Shown piece after piece: positions 18,224 to 25,277 of a DNA stretch of 44,193 nucleotides. The DNA is from Gemmatimonas sp. (GTDB lineage Bacteria > Gemmatimonadota > Gemmatimonadetes > Gemmatimonadales > Gemmatimonadaceae): positions 1 through 44,193 of the forward strand of contig JAABRT010000023.1 in NCBI GenBank assembly GCA_011390805.1, read 5' to 3'. Below the pieces are notes generated by a model. It was not told the origin of the DNA. It ran no database searches and saw only the letters and a list, made by a program, of their open reading frames with translations. Numbering within the stretch: position 1 is the first letter of the stretch; each line of letters begins with the position of its first letter. Made by a program: the position numbers and the translations under genes.

Positions 18224-19494
18224 GCGTCGGCCGCCAGTCGCAGTCCGGTAAACTGCCAGCGCGTATCGCTTGGAAAGAAGTTGCGGTACGTGTGCCGTGC
18301 ATGACTGTGTGGTGTCGCACACGAGGCGCCGCGAAGAACCCATTGATCGCACATGAACTTGCCGTTGTATTCGCCGATCGCGCCGGCTGAAGGTTTGAAT
18401 CCCGGATAGGCGACGTACGCGCTCTGGGTCCATTGCCAGGCGTCACCGAACAGCTGCTGCATGCCGGTGACGTTGTCAGCCAACGGATGCAGCGTGCGGC
18501 TCTCCGCAAAACGACCTTGCATCGGGGATTGTGATGCCACCACCTCCCACTCCGCTTCTGTGGGAAGCCGGTAGCCTGCCCAACGTGCGAAGGCATCGGC
18601 CTCGAAGTAACTCAGGTGCGTGACCGGGGCATGTGGCAACACCGGTGCGTCACCACTGAGCGTGAACTCAAACCATGCACCATCCCGCTTCTCCCAGTAC
18701 AGCGGCGCCTGCCACCGCCCGGCTTGCACGGTGCTCCAACCATTGCTCAACCAGAGTGTGGGCTGCCTGTAGCCACCGTCGGCAATGAACGCCGCGTACT
18801 CCGCGTTGGTCACGAGACGTGTGGCGAGTTGTGCCGCCTGCACATACGTGTTGTGGGCCGGACCTTCGTTGTCGAAGGCAAACGCGTCACTGTGGTGCCC
18901 GATGCGATAGACCCCCTCACTGATCGACTGCCATGCCTGCGGCTGAGCGGCCGGTGACGTAAGCGCAACATCGCGATAGGCGGGGCGCATCGGGTTGGTC
19001 CAGAACACATGCTTGATGTCGGTAACGAGCAGCTCCTGGTGCTGCTGTTCGTGATGCAGCCCGAGCTCCAGCACTGCCCAGGCCGGATGCTCCTGATCAT
19101 TGGCGATGTGTTCGCACAGTGCGAGCACCGCGTCATCGACATACTCGCGATAGGCAAACACTTCTGACACGGTTGGTCGCGTTACCAGACCGCGCTGCGC
19201 ACGGCAGTGTCGCTCGCCCGCCTGCACGTAGTACGAGTTGAACAGAAACGCGTAGCGGGGATTGAGCGCGCTGTAGGATGGCGAATGAGGTGCCAGCAGG
19301 AAGGTCTCAAAAAACCAGCTCGTGTGCGCCAGATGCCATTTGGTTGGACTCACGTCCTCCATGCTCGACACGACATAATCTTCGGTCTCGAGCGGCTGAC
19401 ACAGCGACACAGTGGCCGCGCGAACCGCACGAAAGCGGTCTGTTAATGACGAAGGCGCCAGTGCAGCCGGGCGTTCAAGGGTACCGGAGGTCAT
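18220..19494 (-). CDS. egtB: Ergothioneine biosynthesis sulfoxide synthase EgtB
   Basis: A 424 aa non-heme iron enzyme that joins hercynine to a thiol donor with oxygen to give the sulfoxide precursor of ergothioneine. Its N-terminal DinB-like domain has the iron-binding motif HHEQQHQE (about residues 155), and an earlier KWHLAHTSWFFE block supplies the third His. The C-terminal half is an FGE-sulfatase domain with TNAEYAAFIADGGY, RLPTEAEWE and the family-defining end block YRNFFPSDTRWQFTGLRLA. The ATG at 19494 is the first start outside antisense text and has no clear ribosome binding site. No egtA, egtC or egtE homologue is in the window. Divergent from the ABC transporter pair by 106 nt. 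Confidence 0.95.
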   Translation of the reverse strand: MTSGTLERPAALAPSSLTDRFRAVRAATVSLCQPLETEDYVVSSMEDVSPTKWHLAHTSWFFETFLLAPHSPSYSALNPRYAFLFNSYYVQAGERHCRAQRGLVTRPTVSEVFAYREYVDDAVLALCEHIANDQEHPAWAVLELGLHHEQQHQELLVTDIKHVFWTNPMRPAYRDVALTSPAAQPQAWQSISEGVYRIGHHSDAFAFDNEGPAHNTYVQAAQLATRLVTNAEYAAFIADGGYRQPTLWLSNGWSTVQAGRWQAPLYWEKRDGAWFEFTLSGDAPVLPHAPVTHLSYFEADAFARWAGYRLPTEAEWEVVASQSPMQGRFAESRTLHPLADNVTGMQQLFGDAWQWTQSAYVAYPGFKPSAGAIGEYNGKFMCDQWVLRGASCATPHSHARHTYRNFFPSDTRWQFTGLRLAADA

Positions 19495-19600
19495 AAGCAC
19501 ATGCGAAAAAAGTGATCGAGTCCAGACTAGACGTATTCCAATATCAACGGCTAGGTTCCCGCGAGCGCCGCTCTGCTCCGCGACCAACCAGGAACCGATT

Positions 19601-20356
19601 GTGACATTTGCACTCGAAGCAGACCGCTTACGCCACACATTCGGTGCGGTAACCGCGCTCGACAATGTCAGTGTGCGCGTCGCTTCGGGCGAGCTGTTGG
19701 CAGTGGTGGGCGAAAGCGGATCAGGAAAATCTACGCTGTTGCGCGCATTTAACCGGATGATTGACCCGCAGCATGGATTGGTCCGCGTTGAGGGAGACGA
19801 TGTGAAGGCCATCTCCGCCGTCACACTGCGCCGTCGCATTGGATATGTGCCGCAAAATGGCGGCCTCATGCCACATTGGCGAGTGTTGCGCAACGTCGCG
19901 CTTGTCCCGCAGCTCAATAATGTAACGCAATCGTTGCAGTCTGCGCGCGAAGCGTTGCAGCTGGTGGGTTTGCCCGCGGATACATACGGCGATCGATTCC
20001 CGCATCAGTTGTCAGGCGGTCAACGGCAGCGCGTCTCAATTGCTCGCGCGCTGGCCGCACAGCAGTCTATTGTGTTGCTCGACGAACCATTCGGTGCACT
20101 CGACGCGATTTCACGTGGTCAGCTGCATGAATCGTTTGCTGCACTTCGCACAACACTCAGTTTTACGGCGGTGCTGGTCACGCATGATCTGGCGGAAGCG
20201 GCGCTGCTGGCCGATTCGATAGCGGTGATGCGTGAGGGTCGCATTGAGCAGCAGGGCACATTCCATGCACTGCGTGACGCGCCTGCCACACCATACGTCG
20301 CCATGCTCTTGAAGCAGGCCTTGCAGTCGGCAGCATCGCTGGGCGCTCGCGCATGA
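19601..20356 (+). CDS. ABC transporter ATP-binding protein, osmoprotectant/EgtU type
   Basis: A 251 aa ATPase that powers the membrane protein encoded right behind it. Walker A GESGSGKSTLL lies at about residues 38-48, the signature LSGGQRQRVSIARAL at about 135-149, and Walker B IVLLDEPFGALD just after. The D-loop and H-loop (VTHDLAEAALLAD) are intact. It matches the OpuCA/ProV-like class but ends without the C-terminal CBS domains that many glycine betaine ATPases carry, as in EgtU-type partners. The start is GTG at 19601, with AGGAA 9 nt upstream; the longer frame to 19412 lies over egtB. Its stop overlaps the next gene by 4 nt (ATGA). Confidence 0.9.
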   Translation: MTFALEADRLRHTFGAVTALDNVSVRVASGELLAVVGESGSGKSTLLRAFNRMIDPQHGLVRVEGDDVKAISAVTLRRRIGYVPQNGGLMPHWRVLRNVALVPQLNNVTQSLQSAREALQLVGLPADTYGDRFPHQLSGGQRQRVSIARALAAQQSIVLLDEPFGALDAISRGQLHESFAALRTTLSFTAVLVTHDLAEAALLADSIAVMREGRIEQQGTFHALRDAPATPYVAMLLKQALQSAASLGARA

Positions 20357-22098
20357 CACAACATGCCGCGCAGACGGTGGGGGACAAAGCACAGTGGCTG
20401 TCGGGACGGCGTCGGCCGAGGCGGACGATGTTACCCGCCTTCGCCAGCATGTTCCCGGGCATTTTCATGATCATGTTCCTGAGCACGTTTCTGCTGGTAG
20501 ACCGAGCGCACGCGAACACGCGTACACTCGACGCGCGCACGTCGAGCACGCGCGCGTACCAGATGCCCGCCGAAGATGCACAGGTGGATTCCACGCCCGT
20601 GGTGGTGGCGTCAAAGCCCTTCGGAGAGTCGTACCTGCTGGCCGAAATGTTCGCTCAGCTGCTGGAAGCCCGTGGCTTCGCTGTTGACCGACGCCCGGGT
20701 CTGGGCTCAACCGAAGTTGCGTTCGCAGCGCTGCGCACCAGTGCAATCGATGTATATCCCGAGTACACCGGCACCGGATTGGTGGCGATCCTGCGTGATT
20801 CGGCCAGCGATGCGATGCGTGAAGACCCGCGTCTGGCCTACCGATACGTGGCCGAGCAGTTCGCGCGGCGCTATCAGGTGCGGTGGTTGCCGCCGCTTGG
20901 TTTTTCCAATGGATACGCCATTGCGGTACGTCGTGCGACGGCCGACAGCTTGCAGCTTCGTACCTTGTCCGATCTGGCCGTGCGCGGCTCAGGCTTGAAG
21001 GCGGGATTCACCGCTGATTTTATCGGGAGAGGTGACGGGTTCGTTGGATTGCGGCAGGCGTACGGCCTGCAGTTATCCGACGTGCGACCGCTCACACCAG
21101 CGGTGAAATACCAGGCGCTTTCGTCAGGCGCTGTGGATGTAATCGATGGCTACGCCACCGACGGACTGCTGGCTGCCTTCAATCTGGTCACACTGGTTGA
21201 TGACCGGAGTTTTTTTCCACCGTACGATGCGGCTGCGCTGGTGTCGCCCGATATTGCAGGATCGCGTCCTCAAGTGATTGCCGTGCTTTCCGAGCTGAGC
21301 GGCAGAATCCTTGAGCAGGATGTGCGACGGTGGAATGAGCGCATTGAGGTAGACCGCGCACAGATTGCCGATGTTGCGCGGTTGGCGCTGGTGCAGTTGG
21401 GAATGATTGCCGATGGTACAAACAGCGCGAGTGAGGCGGCGGCGCTCGCGTCGGAACGTACTGATGCGACATTGCTGCAATATTTCTGGAATCGTCGCGC
21501 GGAAACGCTGCGTCTCGCCGGTGAGCACACAATGCTGGTAGTGGTTTCGCTCACCGCGGCTTTGCTGGTGGCGCTTCCTTTGGGCGTACTGCTCACGCGC
21601 GTTCCCAACATTGCGACATGGGTGCTGCAGTTGCTGGGCGTAGCCCAGACTGTTCCTTCCATTGCACTGTTGGCGTTCATGATTCCGCTGTTTGGTATCG
21701 GTGTGACGCCGGCGCTGGTAGCGCTGTGGGTATACGCCCTGCTCCCGATGGTGCGCGCGACGTACAGCGGTGTCGCCGCTGCCGATCCCGAAGCAGTGCT
21801 CGCAATCAAGGCGCTGGGCACAACACAATGGCAACGGCTGTGGTGGATTCAGTTGCCGCTGGCCACACCGGCTGTGCTCGCCGGTGTGCGCACCGCTGCG
21901 GTGATTACAGTTGGCGCGGCAACGCTCGCCGCATTCATTGGAGCCGGGGGACTCGGTGAACCGATTGTGACCGGGCTTGGGCTGGCTGACAGCCGACTGG
22001 TGTTGTCCGGCGCCATTCCTGCAGCACTCTTGGCAATTATCGTGGACGCGGTGTTGGGGCTGGTGGAACGTGCGGTTGCGCCGGCGCATCGCAGATAA
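20353..22098 (+). CDS. Fused substrate-binding protein/permease of an osmoprotectant or EgtU-type ABC transporter
   Basis: A 581 aa fusion. Residues about 33-55 are a hydrophobic signal or anchor. Residues about 82-350 are an OpuAC-type binding domain: VVVASKPFGESYLLAEMFAQ, the AIDVYPEYTGTG motif, GAVDVIDGYATDGLL and DDRSFFPPYDAA, all hallmarks of the EgtUC/OpuCC class. From about residue 385 to 575 is the permease, with five or six membrane helices and the coupling loop EAVLAIKALGTTQWQRLWWIQLPLA (EAA loop). The ATPase gene overlaps by 4 nt. The order binding domain first, permease second is opposite to described EgtU fusions. The location beside egtBD suggests a hercynine, ergothioneine or betaine substrate (inference); choline or glycine betaine remain possible. 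Confidence 0.9.
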   Translation: MTQHAAQTVGDKAQWLSGRRRPRRTMLPAFASMFPGIFMIMFLSTFLLVDRAHANTRTLDARTSSTRAYQMPAEDAQVDSTPVVVASKPFGESYLLAEMFAQLLEARGFAVDRRPGLGSTEVAFAALRTSAIDVYPEYTGTGLVAILRDSASDAMREDPRLAYRYVAEQFARRYQVRWLPPLGFSNGYAIAVRRATADSLQLRTLSDLAVRGSGLKAGFTADFIGRGDGFVGLRQAYGLQLSDVRPLTPAVKYQALSSGAVDVIDGYATDGLLAAFNLVTLVDDRSFFPPYDAAALVSPDIAGSRPQVIAVLSELSGRILEQDVRRWNERIEVDRAQIADVARLALVQLGMIADGTNSASEAAALASERTDATLLQYFWNRRAETLRLAGEHTMLVVVSLTAALLVALPLGVLLTRVPNIATWVLQLLGVAQTVPSIALLAFMIPLFGIGVTPALVALWVYALLPMVRATYSGVAAADPEAVLAIKALGTTQWQRLWWIQLPLATPAVLAGVRTAAVITVGAATLAAFIGAGGLGEPIVTGLGLADSRLVLSGAIPAALLAIIVDAVLGLVERAVAPAHRR

Positions 22099-22120
22099 TC
22101 ACGCGAGCAAGTGTATCGCA

Positions 22121-22198
22121 TGAGATGCACGTCAATGAACTTTCGCTGCGTGTGCGTGTATAAAGACACATCGCGGGAAACAATACGCGTGCATCTCA
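22121..22198. promoter_or_regulatory. Inverted repeat flanking the csbD promoter region
   Basis: TGAGATGCACG (22121-22131) and CGTGCATCTCA (22188-22198) are perfect 11 bp inverted copies, 56 nt apart. Between them lies a promoter-like pair, TGAACTTT (about 22136-22143) and TATAAA (22159-22164), spaced as in an ECF or stress-type promoter. csbD begins at 22215, so the right arm sits just before its ribosome binding site. The arms could be two operator half-sites or a long-stem leader in the transcript. csbD is stress induced in other bacteria, which fits regulation here. Confidence 0.45.
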
Positions 22199-22214
22199 AG
22201 TCAGGAGTGTTGTT

Positions 22215-22451
22215 ATGAATGAAGCCATTATGAAGGGCAATTGGAAAGAAATGAAAGGCAAAGTCCGTGAGCAGTGGGGCAAGCTGACCGACGATGACCT
22301 TGATGTCATTGCAGGCAAGCGGGACCAGCTCGTCGGTAAGTTGCAGCAGTCGTATGGCAAGACCAAAGAAGATGCTGAAAAGGAAGTTGCTGCATTTGAA
22401 CAGCGAGCCGATCTATCGAATGCCTCACAAACGGAACGCGTCGGCGCCTGA
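22215..22451 (+). CDS. CsbD family stress-response protein
   Basis: A 78 aa charged, helical protein of the CsbD family, which appears under general stress in many bacteria and has no known biochemical role. The core motif is NWKEMKGKVREQWGKLTDDD followed by LDVIAGKRDQLVGKLQQSYG, both family-typical. A C-terminal extension beginning AEKEVAAFE is less typical. AGGAG at 22203-22207 is a good ribosome binding site 8 nt before the ATG. It has its own terminator (22487-22518) and a likely regulated promoter (22121-22198). Confidence 0.92.
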   Translation: MNEAIMKGNWKEMKGKVREQWGKLTDDDLDVIAGKRDQLVGKLQQSYGKTKEDAEKEVAAFEQRADLSNASQTERVGA

Positions 22452-22486
22452 ATCAGGAGTGGTACCGGCGAAGTACACAGCAATCA

Positions 22487-22518
22487 AACCACCCCGCCCG
22501 CGAGCGGGGTGGTTTTTT
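22487..22518 (+). terminator. Rho-independent terminator after csbD
   Basis: AACCACCCCGC (22487-22497) pairs perfectly with GCGGGGTGGTT (22504-22514) around a 6 nt loop, and the last stem bases run into TTTTTT (22513-22518). It should stop csbD transcription. The downstream nuclease start codon (GTG, 22519) begins right after the T tract. Confidence 0.9.
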
Positions 22519-23073
22519 GTGCGTCACGCACATGCTGCACTGGTCCTGCTGCTCGCCGCATGCGCTGGCCAAACGACGACATCTCCGCCACCACCACCAC
22601 CGCCGCCCGGACCGGCGCCGCTGCCCAGTTACAGCAACCCGTGTGTTGTGACGCGCATTTACGACGGTGACACCTTTGCCTGCACCACGAGCTCCAACAC
22701 ACCACCGGTGGTGGTGCGGTTGCTGTATGTCGATGCGCCGGAGAGTGCACAGCGGCTGGGTCCGCTCAGCACCGCGATTCTGCGCGACGCGCTGCCGATA
22801 GGCGGCACGGTTGGCCTGCGGTTCGACACTGATTCACTTGATTCCTTCGGTCGAACGCTGGCATGGGTTGAAACGCCACGGTTCCCGAATCTGAACGTGT
22901 GGATGGCCCAGGACGGGTGGGTGACAGACCTCATCATCGCACCCAACACCGCGCTGGCTGCGGTGGTGCGAAGCGGCGTAAACAGCGCCCGTGCAGCACC
23001 CCGCGGATTGTGGGCGCGTGGATTTGCCGCGTGTCTGCCGTCAGCCTTCCGTCGGGGTAGCTGCAACGACTGA
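22519..23073 (+). CDS. Thermonuclease-like (SNase) lipoprotein
   Basis: A 184 aa exported nuclease homologue. The start is GTG at 22519, giving MRHAHAALVLLLAAC, a lipoprotein signal with Cys15. A linker of eight prolines follows (PPPPPPPP). The SNase fold is clear: VTRIYDGDTFAC supplies the metal Asp, VVRLLYVDAPES the Arg, Asp and Glu of the catalytic set, and SFGRTLAWV the second catalytic Arg. All catalytic positions look present, so it should cut DNA or RNA with calcium. The proline linker would hold it off the membrane. Start placement is forced: no other in-frame start keeps the signal peptide. It overlaps the MOSC gene by 33 nt at its 3' end. Confidence 0.83.
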   Translation: MRHAHAALVLLLAACAGQTTTSPPPPPPPPGPAPLPSYSNPCVVTRIYDGDTFACTTSSNTPPVVVRLLYVDAPESAQRLGPLSTAILRDALPIGGTVGLRFDTDSLDSFGRTLAWVETPRFPNLNVWMAQDGWVTDLIIAPNTALAAVVRSGVNSARAAPRGLWARGFAACLPSAFRRGSCND

Positions 23074-23961
23074 CTGCAACTCCGCGGTGACAGTATCGCC
23101 AACCTTGATGCTGCCCGGGGCTTCATGCGTTGCATTCATGCCAAACATCACCTTTCCGCCGGCCGCCCGACGATACGTCGCAAGCGTCCTGAGCGGTTCA
23201 ACGCCCTGAGCGAGTGTTGCTGGATCAATTGTGGTCACCACACAGCGCGGGCAGGGCGATCCAAAACTGATTGCCACATCACCCACCCTGGCGTGCGACC
23301 AACTGTCCTCAAGGTGCGGCTCTGCCGTATTGACAACAATGTTTGCTCGGAAGCGATCAAGGCTCACGGGCGGCTCATCGGCAACGTGCAGCCTGTCATT
23401 GAGTGCATCGAGACTCGCAGTGCCCAGCACCAGCAGTGGAGCGCCATCGGTAACTGCGACACCCCGATCGGCGTACGGCACGCTGCCCGCGTATTTCGCG
23501 GCCAGTGGCCGATGCGATCGCGGCGTCATGTGAACGAGCCTGCACGACACGCCGAGCGCGGTGGAGCACCACTGTGCGGCCGCGTCGCCGGCGTCCGCCA
23601 TCTCGAGCGCATCGTCCCAACACTGCACTGTGCGATGCGGCGCGTCTGCCGATACATGCGTCACGACCAGGGGTGGTAATCCGGCGGCATTAAGCGTCAG
23701 CGGTGAATCTGCGCGCACTCCCCCGTCGTCACGAACAGGCAGCAACGCTACCAGTTGCGCCAAACCGGCGACCTCACGCGGTGTGATCACAACGCCGTGC
23801 TCATCGACCAGCATCCAGCGACGATCGCCGATTGCGCCCAGTGCATCGAGGTGCATCACGGGTACTGCGACCGGTCGCGCTCCCTTGAGTGGATGCACAA
23901 AGAGCGAGTGAACGGTTGGTGGTGCTGCGGTTGGCCGCTCGGCCGGTGCACCGGTCGCCAT
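23041..23961 (-). CDS. MOSC domain-containing protein (YcbX/mARC-like)
   Basis: A 306 aa protein with the N-terminal MOSC_N beta barrel (residues 15-125: SLFVHPLKGARPVAV and GDRRWMLVDEHG) and a C-terminal MOSC domain (VPYADRGVAVTDGAPLLVLG, RFRANIVV, FGSPCPRCVVTTIDP). The Cys in CPRC is the expected molybdenum cofactor ligand of the mARC/YcbX family, which reduces N-hydroxylated compounds with an electron donor partner. No ferredoxin domain is fused here, unlike YcbX, so an external donor is needed. The ATG at 23961 overlaps the M50 gene stop by 1 nt (TGATG), so the two are cotranscribed. Confidence 0.9.
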   Translation of the reverse strand: MATGAPAERPTAAPPTVHSLFVHPLKGARPVAVPVMHLDALGAIGDRRWMLVDEHGVVITPREVAGLAQLVALLPVRDDGGVRADSPLTLNAAGLPPLVVTHVSADAPHRTVQCWDDALEMADAGDAAAQWCSTALGVSCRLVHMTPRSHRPLAAKYAGSVPYADRGVAVTDGAPLLVLGTASLDALNDRLHVADEPPVSLDRFRANIVVNTAEPHLEDSWSHARVGDVAISFGSPCPRCVVTTIDPATLAQGVEPLRTLATYRRAAGGKVMFGMNATHEAPGSIKVGDTVTAELQSVVAATPTEG

Positions 23962-25079
23962 CAACGGGTCCGTGCCAACGCGTTTTGCACGCTTACAAAC
24001 TCACCGACGTTTTCCATGGTGAGCAAACCAACCAGCGTACCAAGCGAAAGCACGGGCATGGTACGAAGTGGCGACCCCTGCATGCGCAACAACGCTTCGT
24101 CAAGCATTTCATCAGCGTCGGCAAGCAACACATCACGCTGCATCACATCAACAACCCGTTGCTGGCTGCCATAGCCAGCGCGTGCACCATCAGTTTGCGA
24201 GGCCAGCGCGGTGAGCAATGACTGCCGTGTGAGCACACCAACGACCCGCGCACCATCTGTCACCGGAAAGTCCTGCTGACTTCCCGCCAACAGGAGTTCC
24301 ACCGCACGGGAGAGTGGGTCTTCGGGCGCAAGCGCACGAAAATCGGTGATCATTGCTGATGACACCTTGATGCCGTCCAGTGTGCCTTTGAGCGTAGCCG
24401 CCACCGACTCCTGCGACGCACCAAGCCAGACAAATACGGCAATCAACATCAGAAACGGATTGGAGTAGAAACCCAGAATCGCAAAGCCTACGGCAAACAG
24501 CTTGCCTACTGTTGCTGCGCTTCGGGTTGCCCGCGCGTAGTTCATGCGCATGGCCAGCAGCGCACGCAGTACACGCCCTCCGTCCATGGGGAATGCCGGA
24601 AGCATGTTGAAGACCACAAGCAGCACGTTCACTGCCATCAAGCGCTGCAGCCAGCCCGGCCCGGCAGCACTTTCGTCAAATACCAAGGCATTGAAGACGA
24701 GCGGTTGCCCAAATGCGGTGAGCACAATCGCCAGCAGGATCACGATGACCACATTGACGGCCGGTCCCGCCAGTGCAACAGCGAGCTCCTGTGACGGCTT
24801 TTCGGGCATGCGTTCCAACCTCGCCACTCCTCCAATGGGCAGCAGCGTGATATCGCGCGTGCGCACACCGTAGCGCCGGGCCATGAGCGCGTGTCCAAAC
24901 TCGTGCAACACCACGCACAGGAAGAGGGCGAGCAGGAAACCCACCCCGCTTACGACCGCCGGTACACTCTTTGAGGATGACCAGATCGAAAGGCCAATCC
25001 ACACCAACAGGGCGATGAACGTGAGGTGGATCTGCACGCGAATACCGGCGATGCGGCCCACCGAGAGCGACCATTTCAT
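23961..25079 (-). CDS. Site-2 protease (M50) with C-terminal CBS domains
   Basis: A 372 aa intramembrane metalloprotease. MKWSLSVGRIAGIRVQIHLT starts the conserved N-terminus with a membrane helix. Zinc motif HEFGH is at His59-Glu60-x-x-His63, and the third ligand region FNMLPAFPMDGGRVL (about residue 160) supplies the Asp. About five membrane segments are visible. Residues about 240-365 hold two CBS domains (ITDFRALAPEDPLSRAVELLL and RDVLLADADEMLDEALLRM), which usually sense adenine nucleotides. Such proteins cleave membrane-bound regulators. Start ATG 25079; MKWS is the usual opening, and the longer frame is rejected. Operon with the MOSC gene. Confidence 0.92.
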   Translation of the reverse strand: MKWSLSVGRIAGIRVQIHLTFIALLVWIGLSIWSSSKSVPAVVSGVGFLLALFLCVVLHEFGHALMARRYGVRTRDITLLPIGGVARLERMPEKPSQELAVALAGPAVNVVIVILLAIVLTAFGQPLVFNALVFDESAAGPGWLQRLMAVNVLLVVFNMLPAFPMDGGRVLRALLAMRMNYARATRSAATVGKLFAVGFAILGFYSNPFLMLIAVFVWLGASQESVAATLKGTLDGIKVSSAMITDFRALAPEDPLSRAVELLLAGSQQDFPVTDGARVVGVLTRQSLLTALASQTDGARAGYGSQQRVVDVMQRDVLLADADEMLDEALLRMQGSPLRTMPVLSLGTLVGLLTMENVGEFVSVQNALARTR

Positions 25080-25090
25080 GCACGTAACCG

Positions 25091-25264
25091 TCAAAAGAAA
25101 CTGTGCCCGCTGCAGCCGTCGATTAGCGCTGCCATCAGGCGCTGCGTCGCGACCATTGCCTGTGAAATATAGCCGCCGGTTACGACCTCCCTGCGCGCGT
25201 CCACAATCGGTAGCTTGCGGTATGCCGCATTCCGCCATGCACCCGCGATTGTTTCCGCCTGCAT
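25091..25264 (-). CDS. Possible small protein upstream of the M50 gene
   Basis: A 57 codon frame between the M50 start (25079) and the IorB-type start (25278). It begins MQAETIAGAWRNAAYRK, contains LPIVDARREVVTGGYISQAM and ends GCSGHSFF. The composition is protein-like in contrast to the overlapping frames, and it stops 11 nt before the M50 start, so it could be a leader or a small partner gene of the M50-MOSC unit. GGAG precedes the ATG, but at a spacing of only 2 nt. No family is recognised, and it could equally be untranslated leader. Confidence 0.3.
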   Translation of the reverse strand: MQAETIAGAWRNAAYRKLPIVDARREVVTGGYISQAMVATQRLMAALIDGCSGHSFF

Positions 25265-25277
25265 CACTCCAGCGACT

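Noticed and set aside
18224..18433. N-terminal extension of egtD
   Set aside because: The region codes for the end of egtB, and the ATGA overlap at 18220-18223 gives the natural start.
19412..19600. N-terminal extension of the ABC ATPase gene
   Set aside because: It overlaps the egtB start and intergenic region. GTG 19601 has a ribosome binding site and gives the family-usual N-terminus.
21124..22089. 321-codon minus-strand frame opposite the transporter fusion
   Set aside because: Its text is rich in Arg/His/Gln/Cys without domains, as expected opposite a G+C-rich gene.
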